DNA from: Clostridiales bacterium
GTDB lineage: Bacteria > Bacillota > Clostridia > Oscillospirales > Acutalibacteraceae
DNA length: 64,000 bases
Reading direction: 5' to 3'
Assembly: GCA_012840445.1 (NCBI GenBank)
Contig: DULI01000008.1
Location: 310,001-374,000 of the forward strand
Part shown: piece after piece, positions 37,554 through 47,604 of the stretch
Layout of the letters: the number at the start of each line of letters is the position of its first letter
Numbering within the stretch: the first letter of the stretch is position 1
Translations under genes and position numbers: made by a program
Notes under the pieces: model-generated
Databases searched by the model: none
What the model was told of the DNA's origin: nothing
The model's input: the letters and a program-made list of their open reading frames with translations, nothing else

Positions 37554-38813
37554 TCATTCCCTTTTTATTTTGGCTCCAAGCGAAGAAAGGGACAGCTCTA
37601 TATTTTCATATCCCCTGTCAATATGACGAATTTCGTCAATAGTGGTAGTGCCTTGCGCGGCCAAACCTGCAACTACCAACGCTGCACCGCCGCGCAAATC
37701 GGTTGCGACTACACTAGCGCCCGACAAGCTTTTTACTCCGTCTACCACTGCAACCCTGCCCGAGACGCTGATAACCGCACCGAGTCTTTTCAGTTCGTCA
37801 ACATACTTAAATCTATTTTCGAATACATTCTCAACAAACATGGACGAACCGTTTGCTATAGTTGTCATGGCAAGTACCGGCGGACCTGCGTCGGTCGGGA
37901 AGCCGGGAAACGGAAGCGTTCTAATCTGCCTGATTCTTCCAAGCTGTGGGGGAGCAGTAATCTTAAGGGTTCGGTCCCAAATATTTATATCACAACCCGC
38001 CTCTTTAAAACTGCTTAATACAGGTGCTATATGCGACGGAATAATATCCTTTAAAACAACACAACCCCTTGTGATTGCGGCGGCAGCCATATAGGTAGCA
38101 GCTATAATCCTATCGGGAATAACGGTATGTTCGGTGCCGTGCATAGTTTTGGGGTCTACACCTATAATCTCTATTGTTCCGGTACCGGCACCGTGTATAC
38201 AAGCGCCTGCACTATTTAAAAAATCTGCAAGGTCGCTTATTTCCGGCTCCCGTGCCGCATTATGGATAACAGTTTTGCCTTTGGCAGTTGTGGCTGCCAG
38301 CATAATGTTTTCGGTGGCTCCCACGCTTGGAAGGGAAAGGTTTATCTCTGTGCCAACCAAACTTTTTTCAACTGTACACTCTAGATACCCGTGGCTTTCA
38401 TCAATAACAAGACCCATCTGCCTTAAGGAGGACAGGTGGAGGTCAATAGGTCTTGGCCCCAATTCGCATCCGCCGGGGCTGCTAAGCTTGGCATATCCGC
38501 AACGCGCCGCTATTGCCCCTAAAAAAACAATAGACGAGCGCATTTCCCGCATTAATTCATCAGGAATATCACAATTGACTATATCGCTTGAATCAACCAC
38601 CACGGTATCCTGTTCCCGATGGCATTTGCAGCCGAGGTGGGTCAGAATCTTTAATGTGGCTTCAACATCAGACAGTTTCGGGCAATTATGTATAATATTC
38701 ACGCCGGGACATAACAAAGTGGCCGTCAGTACTGGCAATGCGCTGTTTTTGGCACCGTGCACCCGAACCTCGCCATTCAGACGGTAGCCACCGTCGATTA
38801 TTAATTTTGACAT
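37554..38813 (-). CDS. murA: UDP-N-acetylglucosamine 1-carboxyvinyltransferase
   Basis: MurA performs the first committed step of peptidoglycan synthesis, adding enolpyruvate to UDP-GlcNAc. The 419-residue enzyme begins MSKLIIDGGYRLNGEVRVHG and has the active-site cysteine in PGGCELGPRPIDLHL (near residue 117, the fosfomycin target; cysteine implies normal sensitivity at this residue) and FPTDAGPPVLAM. I start at ATG 38813, which has AAAGGGTG upstream; the longer frame to 38879 lacks homology to MurA. It lies between murG and ftsQ. Confidence 0.95.
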   Translation of the reverse strand: MSKLIIDGGYRLNGEVRVHGAKNSALPVLTATLLCPGVNIIHNCPKLSDVEATLKILTHLGCKCHREQDTVVVDSSDIVNCDIPDELMREMRSSIVFLGAIAARCGYAKLSSPGGCELGPRPIDLHLSSLRQMGLVIDESHGYLECTVEKSLVGTEINLSLPSVGATENIMLAATTAKGKTVIHNAAREPEISDLADFLNSAGACIHGAGTGTIEIIGVDPKTMHGTEHTVIPDRIIAATYMAAAAITRGCVVLKDIIPSHIAPVLSSFKEAGCDINIWDRTLKITAPPQLGRIRQIRTLPFPGFPTDAGPPVLAMTTIANGSSMFVENVFENRFKYVDELKRLGAVISVSGRVAVVDGVKSLSGASVVATDLRGGAALVVAGLAAQGTTTIDEIRHIDRGYENIELSLSSLGAKIKRE

Positions 38814-38928
38814 ACCATGCACCCTTTCGCAAACAGCAAAAGGCATCAGTTCCAAAAATGCAAAAGCAACTTTCGGCATCTGGCTGCCTTTCAGTCCATT
38901 CTATGCTGGGCGCATTTATGGTGTGTCA

Positions 38929-40053
38929 TCAGGCTTGTTCACAAAGTTGCATTATTACGTTATAAATACGCTGATTTGCGTCGAAAACAGCAAGTTTTTT
39001 TGCATTTTGGCCCATCTGTAAAAGTCTGGCTTTGTCAGATAACAGCAAAGCCACTGTCCTGATAAGGCGATATCCGGTCAGGTCTTTTTCCTCAATAACC
39101 TCCGCAGCATTTATCCTTTTCATGGTCATGGCATTATGGAACTGATGGTTTTCTGCGACATAGGGTGATGGAATCAAAATAGACGGCTTCCCCTGAACCT
39201 GCAGTTCGCTTAAAGTAATAGCACCGCAGCGGCAGATTACCAAATCCGCTGCAGCCATCAGGACATCCATGTCGTTTATGTATTCGGTTATTCTGATATT
39301 ACTAAGGCCTTCAACTTCAACACCATTATCTTTCAAAAGCTGCATTGTCGGTTCATAACCGGTTTTTCCGGTAGCATGGTAGTGGTAGTACTTGCCGGTT
39401 TTAAAGTGCCACTTTATTAAATCGGCAACCGCCTGATTTATGGGTCGTGCCCCAAGGCTTCCCCCAAAGGACAAGATAAACGGACGCGAATCCATTCCAA
39501 GCTTTCGCCTTGCCTGCTCGCGGCTCATATTTAACAAAGATTCGCGTACGGGGTTCCCAGTTATTATTGGCTCGGATTTTAGTTTAAGGTGTTTTTGAGC
39601 ATCTGGCATTGCCAGCATTACCTTATCAACCATAGGGGCTAACATTTTGGTTGTAATGCCGGGAAAGGCATTCTGCTCATGAATCGCAGTCTTTATTCCA
39701 AGTTTTGCAGCCTGCCTTAATACCGGTCCGCTGACATATCCCCCGGTTCCCACAACAACATCGGGTTTTAGTGCAAAAAGCATTTTTTTTGCATCAAATG
39801 ATGCCTTAAATACTTTTCCTAATGCCGAAATATTTCTTTTTATGTTAGTAAAATTGATTTTTCTCTGAAATCCTGCTACATCAATTGTATAAAAATCATA
39901 TCCGGCTTCGGGGACCAAACGCGCTTCTAAACCGTTTTGCGTTCCGATAAAGCTGATTTTAGCTTCCGGATGCCTTGCACGTATGTACCCTGCAGCAGCA
40001 AGCGCGGGGTTTATGTGTCCTGCAGTTCCCCCACCAGCAAACAATATATGCAT
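38929..40053 (-). CDS. murG: UDP-GlcNAc:lipid I N-acetylglucosaminyltransferase
   Basis: MurG converts lipid I to lipid II at the inner face of the membrane. The 374-residue GT28 protein has the N-terminal glycine loop GGGTAGHINPALA near residues 7-19, HEQNAFPGITTKML, LSFGGSLGARPINQAV and ICRCGAITLSELQVQGKPSILIPSP, all family hallmarks. Length and position, after ftsW and before murA, are standard for Firmicutes. Confidence 0.97.
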   Translation of the reverse strand: MHILFAGGGTAGHINPALAAAGYIRARHPEAKISFIGTQNGLEARLVPEAGYDFYTIDVAGFQRKINFTNIKRNISALGKVFKASFDAKKMLFALKPDVVVGTGGYVSGPVLRQAAKLGIKTAIHEQNAFPGITTKMLAPMVDKVMLAMPDAQKHLKLKSEPIITGNPVRESLLNMSREQARRKLGMDSRPFILSFGGSLGARPINQAVADLIKWHFKTGKYYHYHATGKTGYEPTMQLLKDNGVEVEGLSNIRITEYINDMDVLMAAADLVICRCGAITLSELQVQGKPSILIPSPYVAENHQFHNAMTMKRINAAEVIEEKDLTGYRLIRTVALLLSDKARLLQMGQNAKKLAVFDANQRIYNVIMQLCEQA

Positions 40054-40074
40054 AATGCAACCCTTCCAAAAAAT

Positions 40075-41238
40075 TTAAGCCTTTTGCAATGCGCAACTTC
40101 GCGATATTGACAGAATAATTCCCATTTCCGCTAAAAGTATCAGCAACGCTGTGCCTCCATAGCTGAAAAACGGCAGGCTAATACCGGTGTTTGGTATCGT
40201 ATTTGTTACTACCATTATATTTAAAGCGGTCTGAATCCCTACCTGGAAGGTAAGGCCTACGGCAAGCAGTGCACCAAATTTGTCTGGGGCACGCATTGCT
40301 ATGACAAAACCGCGCCAAATCAGCATGCAAAAGAGAAGGATAATAACAAGCGCGCCGATAAAACCTAACTCTTCGCAGACAATGGCAAAAATAAAATCGT
40401 TGTGAGGTTCGGGTACCCATAAATATTTTTGCCTTGACTGTCCCAAGCCCCTGCCAAGGAAACCACCAGAACCTATTGACAACAGGGATTGTATGGTTTG
40501 ATACCCTTCCCCGCGCGGTGCCGCCCAAGGGTTAAGCCAATATTGGATACGGCTTGAACCGTAATCTACAATGCCGCTTAAAATCGCCGCAGCTCCAAGG
40601 CCAATGCCGCCAAGAAGTCCTAGGGAAACATATCTTAGCTTTATTCCCCCAACTATCATAAGGCATACGCCTATCGCAAAAATAAGAAGCGTAGCCGAAA
40701 GATGGGTCTCAACGACAACAAGGCCGCAAACCAGCAGCAAAAGCATTCCCAAAAACAAAATCCCGAATGAAAATCTTTCCATCTGGCGGTAGTTTAAGGA
40801 GATTAAGTGGGAAAACAGCAAAACTATCGAAAATTTGGCAATTTCGGAAGGCTGGAAATTAATAGGGCCAATTACTATCCAGCGTTTGTAATCAAACCCT
40901 TCTCTAAGCGGCGGCAGCAGCAGCACCACAATAAGCAAAATAACTGAAATTATATATAAAATCCAGGCAAACTTCCTGTAGATATGGTAGTCAATCTTAG
41001 ACACGATATACATAATAACTACGCCGGCAACTGCAAACGCAAGCTGCTTGGATATAAACTTATAGCTGTCACCATACACGGTATACGCATATGCGTAGCT
41101 AGCTGAAAACAGCATTACAAGGCCAATAATCAGCAGCACAATAACCAAAGATAAAAAGGTCAAATCCATTTTACCTTTTTGAACCAAACGGATTTTTTCG
41201 GTATCCTTAATTCTGCTTTCCGCTCTGCCTTGTATCAT
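40075..41238 (-). CDS. ftsW: FtsW/SpoVE-type glycosyltransferase (SEDS family)
   Basis: A 387-residue membrane protein with about ten membrane segments. SEDS proteins polymerise lipid II with a partner class B PBP, here probably the SpoVD-like protein of the same cluster. Motifs include LFSASYAYA in the first segment, FQPSEIAKFSIVL, the loop GSSRIQYWLNPW, and NPWAAPRGEGYQTIQSLLSIGSGGFLGRGLGQS, with HNDFIFAIVCEELGFIG. ATG 41238 has GGAGGA upstream; a TTG at 41253 overlaps that site. It could be vegetative FtsW or sporulation SpoVE. Confidence 0.93.
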   Translation of the reverse strand: MIQGRAESRIKDTEKIRLVQKGKMDLTFLSLVIVLLIIGLVMLFSASYAYAYTVYGDSYKFISKQLAFAVAGVVIMYIVSKIDYHIYRKFAWILYIISVILLIVVLLLPPLREGFDYKRWIVIGPINFQPSEIAKFSIVLLFSHLISLNYRQMERFSFGILFLGMLLLLVCGLVVVETHLSATLLIFAIGVCLMIVGGIKLRYVSLGLLGGIGLGAAAILSGIVDYGSSRIQYWLNPWAAPRGEGYQTIQSLLSIGSGGFLGRGLGQSRQKYLWVPEPHNDFIFAIVCEELGFIGALVIILLFCMLIWRGFVIAMRAPDKFGALLAVGLTFQVGIQTALNIMVVTNTIPNTGISLPFFSYGGTALLILLAEMGIILSISRSCALQKA

Positions 41239-41268
41239 GCTGCTTTCCTCCAAGTTGGTCTTAAGGCA

Positions 41269-42303
41269 TTACATATGAAATATAATCGGCAAAATAGAAA
41301 CAAAACATCCAACCAATGTTATAAGTGAAAACACTAGAACTATTTTTTCTTCGCTCCAGCCGCTCATTTCAAAATGATGGTGCAGCGGGCTCATTTTAAA
41401 TATACGCTTTTTGATCCTTTTATAGTATGAAACCTGGATTACAACCGACAGCGCTTCAATTAAATACACAATACCGGCTAAAAACAACAGTACAGGCCTG
41501 TTGATTCCAAAGGCAAGCGATACCACAAGCCCGCCTAAAAACATCGAGCCGGTATCCCCCATAAATACCTTGGCGGGGTGAGCATTCCAGCATAAAAAGC
41601 CGATACATGCGCCTGCAGCTGCTGCAGACAATACATTTATTGCGCTAAAAGACATAAGGCCCGATGCTAACATGAAAAAGCAGAAAATTACAAGTGTCAC
41701 AGTGGTGGCAAGGCCGTCAATACCATCACTTAAATTTACCGCATTGGTAAAACCGTATACAAAAATTACGGCAATGGGCCAGAACAACAGGCCCGGTCCG
41801 GACATTATGTCAATCTCGCCAATCCATGGAAGCCATGTGGTAGACATGCCCCCAAGCGCTAAACTCGAGAGGTAGCATACCGCAACCAGTAACTGAAAGA
41901 AGGTTTTTTGTCTCGCGGTCAGCCCTAGATTGCGTTTTTTTACAACCTTAATGTAATCGTCAATAAAGCCAATAAACCCCATTCCAAGCGCCATACCTAT
42001 CCCGCTAAAGAAAAATGTCATCTTCATTGGATCCTTGGTCTGGGCAATCAGCGAACTTCCTCTGGTAAACGAAGCAACCGTAAAGGACAGTGCAATTGCG
42101 CAAATCACGCCGATTATTATCATCAACCCGCCCATGGTAGGCGTTCCCTGTTTGGATTTGTGCCACCGCGGGCCCTCATCATAAATTGTCTGTCCAAATT
42201 TAAGCTTTTTTAAAAACGGGACCATCCATATCCCCATTAAAAAGGTTACCCCAAATCCCGCAATTGTTGCAAACATGGGTATTAAACCGTTCATTTTGCT
42301 CAT
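41269..42303 (-). CDS. mraY: Phospho-N-acetylmuramoyl-pentapeptide transferase
   Basis: MraY makes lipid I by transferring phospho-MurNAc-pentapeptide to undecaprenyl phosphate. The 344-residue membrane protein has GTPTMGGLMI near residue 54, FIDDYIKVVKKRNLGLTARQK (the DD motif), NAVNLSDGIDGLA and MFLGGLVVSLAFG, and ends with MSPLHHHFEMSGWSEEKIVLVF, the histidine motif. The start could also be the second ATG at 42294. murF and murD, which often flank mraY, are both missing. Confidence 0.96.
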   Translation of the reverse strand: MSKMNGLIPMFATIAGFGVTFLMGIWMVPFLKKLKFGQTIYDEGPRWHKSKQGTPTMGGLMIIIGVICAIALSFTVASFTRGSSLIAQTKDPMKMTFFFSGIGMALGMGFIGFIDDYIKVVKKRNLGLTARQKTFFQLLVAVCYLSSLALGGMSTTWLPWIGEIDIMSGPGLLFWPIAVIFVYGFTNAVNLSDGIDGLATTVTLVIFCFFMLASGLMSFSAINVLSAAAAGACIGFLCWNAHPAKVFMGDTGSMFLGGLVVSLAFGINRPVLLFLAGIVYLIEALSVVIQVSYYKRIKKRIFKMSPLHHHFEMSGWSEEKIVLVFSLITLVGCFVSILPIIFHM

Positions 42304-42341
42304 CCATTCCTGCTGTCTTAAATTAATTAGTGAGTATTAAC

Positions 42342-43781
42342 TCAGTTGCTGTTATTTTTCTTTGCCAGCGCACGCGCCACAATTTCACGCTCGTCCAGAT
42401 GTATCGTGCCGGTCTTTAATATCTGGTAAGTCTCATGACCTTTTCCGGCCAATACAATTATATCATTCTCCTGAGCGTTTTCAATTGCATACTCTATCGC
42501 TTCAACCCGGTTCTCAATCACAACATAAGGTGTTTTAAAGTTTTTCATACCTTCTAGGATGTCTTCGATTATTGCCATCGGCTCCTCGGTACGGGGGTTA
42601 TCGCTTGTGACTATTACAAAATCGGCAAGGCGTGCCGCTATCGCACCCATAAGCGGCCTTTTTTTCCTGTCGCGGTCGCCGCCACAGCCGAAAAGCACTA
42701 CAAGCCTGTTCCTTGGGACGTTAGAAAAGGTTTTTAAAATATTTTCAAGCCCGTCGGGCGTATGAGCATAGTCGATAATAACCGAAAAGTTTTTGTCAGT
42801 TGGCACTACCTCGGCACGGCCTTTAACCCCTGGCATGTTTGACAAGGCATTGGCCACGCTTACCAGTGGGAACCCCATGGACACGGCACACACGCCAGCA
42901 CACATGGCATTGTATACCGAAAATTCGCCAACGGTCTTCAACCTTACCCTGCTTATTACCCCGAAACCTACCATCTCAAAATCCACGCCATTCGGACGGT
43001 AGGTTATATTTTTCGCTGTATATGTCGCATGGTCGTTTTTCAAAGAATAGGTCACAATTTTGCATGTAAGCCCTTCACACAATTGTGTGCTGTATGGATC
43101 ATCATAATTAATTATGGCAGTTTTGCACATTTTAAACAGTTTGCGTTTTGATTGCAGGTAGTTTTCCATGGTTTCATGATAATCAAGATGATCCTGCGTT
43201 AAATTAGTAAACATGGCAGCTTCATATTCAAGGCCATAAACTCGGTCCTGATCCAAGGCGTGGGATGAAACCTCCATAACCACATATTCACAACCCGAAT
43301 CCCTCATTGACCTAAGCAGAGAGTGAAGTTCGTAGGCATCAGGAGTTGTGTTTTTCGCCGATATCACCTCATCGCCTATCATATTTTGTATGGTACCGAT
43401 AAGGCCGGTTTTAAAGCCGTTTTCCTCAAGTATTGACTTTAGCATATATGAAACCGAAGTTTTGCCATTGGTACCCGTAACACCTACAAGCTTTAACTCC
43501 TTTGCGGGCTCACCAAACCATCTGGCGCACATACGAGCATATACTTTCCGCGTATCCTCAACAATAACTTGGTTTGTTAATCCCATATCCTTTTGTGCAA
43601 TTATTATCGCTGCGCCTTTTTTTGCCGCGTCTTCGGCAAACATATGCCCATCCTGCGAGGTACCCTTAATGCACACAAAGGCAAAACCCGGTTCAACCTT
43701 TCTGGAATCACAGGTAACGCCGGCAATCTCTAAATCCCGAAGTTCTATTGGCATGTCATCTATAAGGCATGAAAGTTTCAT
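42342..43781 (-). CDS. murE: UDP-MurNAc-tripeptide synthetase MurE
   Basis: Adds the third amino acid of the stem peptide. The 479-residue ligase has GVTGTNGKTSVSYML near residue 105 (ATP site), the KFT-like FTNLTQDHLDYHETMENY region and VTSDNPRTEEP. The DNPR motif is the signature for adding meso-diaminopimelate rather than lysine, so the wall is predicted to be of mDAP type. ATG 43781 has GGAG upstream; a GTG at 43790 would add three residues. It lies between the SpoVD-like gene and mraY. Confidence 0.95.
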   Translation of the reverse strand: MKLSCLIDDMPIELRDLEIAGVTCDSRKVEPGFAFVCIKGTSQDGHMFAEDAAKKGAAIIIAQKDMGLTNQVIVEDTRKVYARMCARWFGEPAKELKLVGVTGTNGKTSVSYMLKSILEENGFKTGLIGTIQNMIGDEVISAKNTTPDAYELHSLLRSMRDSGCEYVVMEVSSHALDQDRVYGLEYEAAMFTNLTQDHLDYHETMENYLQSKRKLFKMCKTAIINYDDPYSTQLCEGLTCKIVTYSLKNDHATYTAKNITYRPNGVDFEMVGFGVISRVRLKTVGEFSVYNAMCAGVCAVSMGFPLVSVANALSNMPGVKGRAEVVPTDKNFSVIIDYAHTPDGLENILKTFSNVPRNRLVVLFGCGGDRDRKKRPLMGAIAARLADFVIVTSDNPRTEEPMAIIEDILEGMKNFKTPYVVIENRVEAIEYAIENAQENDIIVLAGKGHETYQILKTGTIHLDEREIVARALAKKNNSN

Positions 43782-43825
43782 CTGAATCACTCCGCCAAAA
43801 AAGTACTACCCAAACCTTCAAGTCA

Positions 43826-46060
43826 TCATTCAATGGTGTCTTCGCTTCTGAAATAGACCGTAACTGTTGTACCGGCTTCAACAGTGGTGCCTTCCGGGAT
43901 GCTCTGCTTGTATGACAGCACGCCGCTGTCTGTCAACGAAGGTCCGGCAAATTCAACATTGATTCCCGCCTTTGCGGCCTGGGTATTGACACCTGCTATT
44001 GTAAGACCGGTAAGTTTGGGAACTGTAACTGTGTTCACTTCGGTACTATCGGTGTATAACACAACTATACCATTTTTATGAATGGACAGATTAGGGGCGG
44101 GATTTTGTTTTAGAACGGTCTCCCCTTTGCCAACAATTTTAACATTAAGCCCAAGGCTTTTTATAGCGTTTTCCGCTGTCGAAACCGATTTTCCGACAAC
44201 ATCGGGGGTCTTTATGGCCAATTTTTGCAGCTCTTCCTCCGAATATTGCGGCTGATATCCAAGATACGGGAGTATTTCCTTGAATATCTGTCCTCCTACA
44301 GGGGCCGCGACCATTCCTCCGTAATACGCGTCGCCCTTTGGTTCATCTAGCACTATCAGTACGGCTATCTGAGGATCATCCATAGGGGCCACTCCGCAGA
44401 ATGAAGAGATATACAAATTTCCCTGTTTTTCCTGGTTCATTTTGTCGACCTTCTGGGAGGTACCGGTCTTTCCGCCTATGCGGTATCCCAGAACATACGC
44501 GTTTTTACCGCCGCCCCCGTCGACGACCTTTTCCATTAAATGGCGCATTTTAGTAGAGGTTTCGCTGGAAATCACCTGTCGTTTTCTTACGTTTTCCACA
44601 GTTTTTACTATGTTATTGTTACTATCAATAATCTGCTGCACCACATGCGGCTGAACCAAATATCCGCCGTTGACGGCAGCGGAAATTGCGGTTATCAGTT
44701 GAATCGGGGTGACCTTAAAAGTCTGGCCGAATGATGTAGAAGCAAGCTCGGTAGGTCCCATGTTTTCTTCCTTGTGGTACATGGGAGCCGCCTCGCCCGG
44801 AAGGTCAATTGCGGTTTTCTGAGAAAGCCCAAACGCGTCGAAATATCTTGAAAAGGTTTTTACACCCAAAAGCTGACCCAAGGAAATAAACACCGGGTTG
44901 CAGGAGTTTTGGAAGGATTCGATAAGGGTTTGGCCGCCGTGACCGGTCCTTTTATGGCACGAATATCTCTGCCCGGCCACCACAATATATCCAGGGCAGT
45001 TGTAATGCTTGTCAAAACTAGTCAACCCTTCCTCAAGGGCAGCGGAAAGGGTTATTACCTTAAAAACAGAGCCCGGCTCATAAGGATCAGAAACCGCCTT
45101 ATTCCTCCACTGTTTATTTCGAAGTTCGGAAAGCTTATTTATCCTTTCGTCACCCTCCAAGCCTTCGAGAAGTTTGGCATCGCTTTCGCTTATCGCAAAC
45201 GGTTCATTGGGATTAAAATCCCCTTTAATCGACATGGCAAGTATTTCGCCTGTATTGACATTCATAATAATGCAGACGCCACGCTCTGCAACTTTATTGT
45301 CAATTACCGCCTGTTCAAGCAGTTTGTCTGCCACATGCTGTATATACTTGTCAATTGTAAGCACCAGCGAGTTGCCGGGTTTTGCGTCTATCATTTTTTC
45401 ATAGCTAAAGGGCATATCCATTCCGCGGGCGTTTTTGGCGGCAACCACCCGGCCGGGTATACCTTTTAATTCTGATTCATAATAGGCCTCTAGTCCCGAC
45501 AGCCCCTGGTTGTCGTCACCCACAAACCCCAGTAATACCGACGCGAGATTTTCATTTGGATAATAGCGTTTTGAACTCTCGTCAAGGCCGATCAGGTATC
45601 CTAAACTATTTTCAGAAACAAATCTGCGCAGCTCATCGGCCTGCGGCTTTTCCACCCTTTTCTTTAAAATTACATAGGCCGAAGATTTATTGCAGCATTC
45701 AATTACCTTTTCCCGTTCTATTTCAAGAATTCTTGAAACATTGTCGGCGATAAGGTTTATAACAGCTTCGCGTTCAGACTGGTTGGTTATTTTTTTTAAA
45801 TCATTTGGGGTAATATAGGCAGTCCACACGGTCGCGCTGGTTGCCAGCACATTCATGTTTCTATCGTATATATTGCCTCTTGTAGGGCTAAGTTCGGTAT
45901 CATATAGCTGCTGTTCAGACGCCTTTTGCTGGTAAAAATCACTGTCCACAAGCATTATTTTGGCCAAGCGGGTTGCAGAAACACAGAATGTCCCCACCAC
46001 AAGAGCCAACATTATTGTAAGCATTCTCATCCACATGGATTTTGTCGGCCCTTTTGCCAT
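43826..46060 (-). CDS. spoVD: SpoVD-type penicillin-binding protein with PASTA domains
   Basis: A 744-residue class B transpeptidase. It has an N-terminal membrane anchor (about residues 10-32), a dimerisation domain beginning SPTRGNIYDRNMNVLATS, the transpeptidase domain with SVFK (SxxK), SCN and KTGTSQ motifs, and two C-terminal PASTA domains (about residues 600-740, with TPDVVGKSVSTAENAIKSLG and VPKLTGLTIAGVNTQAAKAG). It is the partner of FtsW/SpoVE for septal or cortex synthesis. In Firmicutes clusters the gene after ftsL is either pbpB or spoVD; one copy here may do both jobs. Confidence 0.93.
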   Translation of the reverse strand: MAKGPTKSMWMRMLTIMLALVVGTFCVSATRLAKIMLVDSDFYQQKASEQQLYDTELSPTRGNIYDRNMNVLATSATVWTAYITPNDLKKITNQSEREAVINLIADNVSRILEIEREKVIECCNKSSAYVILKKRVEKPQADELRRFVSENSLGYLIGLDESSKRYYPNENLASVLLGFVGDDNQGLSGLEAYYESELKGIPGRVVAAKNARGMDMPFSYEKMIDAKPGNSLVLTIDKYIQHVADKLLEQAVIDNKVAERGVCIIMNVNTGEILAMSIKGDFNPNEPFAISESDAKLLEGLEGDERINKLSELRNKQWRNKAVSDPYEPGSVFKVITLSAALEEGLTSFDKHYNCPGYIVVAGQRYSCHKRTGHGGQTLIESFQNSCNPVFISLGQLLGVKTFSRYFDAFGLSQKTAIDLPGEAAPMYHKEENMGPTELASTSFGQTFKVTPIQLITAISAAVNGGYLVQPHVVQQIIDSNNNIVKTVENVRKRQVISSETSTKMRHLMEKVVDGGGGKNAYVLGYRIGGKTGTSQKVDKMNQEKQGNLYISSFCGVAPMDDPQIAVLIVLDEPKGDAYYGGMVAAPVGGQIFKEILPYLGYQPQYSEEELQKLAIKTPDVVGKSVSTAENAIKSLGLNVKIVGKGETVLKQNPAPNLSIHKNGIVVLYTDSTEVNTVTVPKLTGLTIAGVNTQAAKAGINVEFAGPSLTDSGVLSYKQSIPEGTTVEAGTTVTVYFRSEDTIE

Positions 46061-46173
46061 TTAATACATCCCCTTGTGCCAGTTTTTATTTTAATAAATG
46101 CTTTAACGAGAGTTAAAACCACAGTCTCAACTCTCGTGTCGCCTCATAAAAGTATATTATCAAACTATATTTT

Positions 46174-46644
46174 CTATTCCATCTTATCAGAATCGTAAAT
46201 CACTTTGCCATCGCGGCATTCTGCCACATTGGCATTGTTGACCCTTATATATGTAACCTGGCTTCTCTCTTTTTTGCGCATGCCAAGCGCCTCTGCCGCT
46301 TCTTCAAGGTTTTTATAGGAAATTTTTCTCTCAAGCTCCATTTGCAGCCTTGTTTCTTCGCTTATTAACTCTTCAACTGCGGCTTTCTTTTTGTGTATCT
46401 GGTCATTAATCTCGTTAATCTGAACCCGGAGATAAAGCTGCATAAAGACCATAGCCAAAATGAACGCAACAGTCAATACCGAACCTACCTTTTGAGCGAC
46501 TGGAACGGCAAGCGTCCTTGTTCTGCTATTGGCTTTAGGCATCCTTACAATCTTAGCTGAATCCTGGTTTTTCTTCTTTTCTCTGGGCAAGAACAGATCG
46601 AAGTCGTACGCTAAACTTCCGGTGTAGTATTTTGTGTTGTCCAC
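46174..46644 (-). CDS. ftsL: FtsL-like cell division protein
   Basis: A 156-residue bitopic protein: a basic cytoplasmic part of about 55 residues (REKKKNQDSAKIVRMPKANS), one membrane segment (VGSVLTVAFILAMVFMQLYL), then a coiled coil (VQINEINDQIHKKKAAVEELISEE in parts) and a short tail. This, and the place between rsmH and the PBP gene, identify it as FtsL, which varies greatly in sequence. The start is a GTG at 46644 with GGGGTG 6 nt upstream; another GTG at 46653 overlaps that site. Confidence 0.82.
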   Translation of the reverse strand: MDNTKYYTGSLAYDFDLFLPREKKKNQDSAKIVRMPKANSRTRTLAVPVAQKVGSVLTVAFILAMVFMQLYLRVQINEINDQIHKKKAAVEELISEETRLQMELERKISYKNLEEAAEALGMRKKERSQVTYIRVNNANVAECRDGKVIYDSDKME

Positions 46645-46659
46645 ACATTTCACCCCATA

Positions 46660-47583
46660 TCAGACTATCTTCATCACCGCGCGCAATTTTGCACTGCGGC
46701 TGCGCATATTCTCCATTATTTCCTGTCGGGAGGGCTGTATAGGTTTTTTATTAACAAGTTTTCCTGTGGGAGTTCTGTTGCAAATGCAAACCGGAAAATC
46801 GGATGGGCAAATGCAACCTTTGCAAAACTCGGCAAATTTTTGTTTTACTATCCTGTCCTCAAGGGAATGGAATGTAATAACGGCAAGCACTCCTCCCGCT
46901 TTTAGCCTTGAAAAGGCATTTTCAATGCCAACAGACAGGTTGTCCAACTCACCGTTGACAGCGATTCTAAGTGCCTGAAACACCTTCCTTGCCGGATGGC
47001 CATCGCGCCTTGCGGCGGCAGGCATTGCAGAACCTACAATCTCGGCAAGCCTTTTAGTGGTTTCTATCTTTTCATTCCTTCTAACCTTGTCAATCGCTCG
47101 GGCAATTTGGAAAGCATACCTTTCTTCGCCGTACTCCCTAAAAATTTCGGTAAGCTTTTCTACAGACAGATTGTTTACCAGGTCAGCAGCGGTTACCCCC
47201 TGCTTGCTCATGCGCATATCCAAATATGCATCGCCATGGTACGAAAAACCGCGTTCGGTATTGTCAAGCTGCCAGGAAGACACGCCGATATCAAACAGCA
47301 CTCCATCAACCTTGTCTACGCCAAGCTCGTCCAAAGCCTTGCCAATATCCCTGAAATTGCACTGCAGCACTGCAGCAGGCAGCCCCTTTAATTTTTCGCG
47401 GGCTGTCTGCACCGCATCGGGGTCAACATCAAGCGCTATCAGTTTCCCCGTGGTCAATCTTTTTGCAATTTCAGCTGAGTGCCCGGCACCTCCGGCGGTA
47501 CCGTCAACATATATTCCTTCGGGATTAATTTGCAATATTTCAACAGTTTCTTTAAGAAGTACAGGTTTGTGAGAAAACTCCAT
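46660..47583 (-). CDS. rsmH: 16S rRNA (cytosine-1402-N4)-methyltransferase
   Basis: RsmH (MraW) methylates N4 of C1402 in 16S rRNA. The 307-residue protein shows HKPVLLKETVEILQ at the N-terminus, the SAM site YVDGTAGGAGHSAEIAKRL, FDIGVSSWQLDNTERGFSY, the RRDGHPARKVFQALRIAVNGEL block and ITFHSLEDRIVKQKF. Length is normal. It follows mraZ after about 21 nt in the standard cluster order. Confidence 0.97.
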   Translation of the reverse strand: MEFSHKPVLLKETVEILQINPEGIYVDGTAGGAGHSAEIAKRLTTGKLIALDVDPDAVQTAREKLKGLPAAVLQCNFRDIGKALDELGVDKVDGVLFDIGVSSWQLDNTERGFSYHGDAYLDMRMSKQGVTAADLVNNLSVEKLTEIFREYGEERYAFQIARAIDKVRRNEKIETTKRLAEIVGSAMPAAARRDGHPARKVFQALRIAVNGELDNLSVGIENAFSRLKAGGVLAVITFHSLEDRIVKQKFAEFCKGCICPSDFPVCICNRTPTGKLVNKKPIQPSRQEIMENMRSRSAKLRAVMKIV

Positions 47584-47604
47584 TTTATAAAGCCTTTCTA
47601 TTCT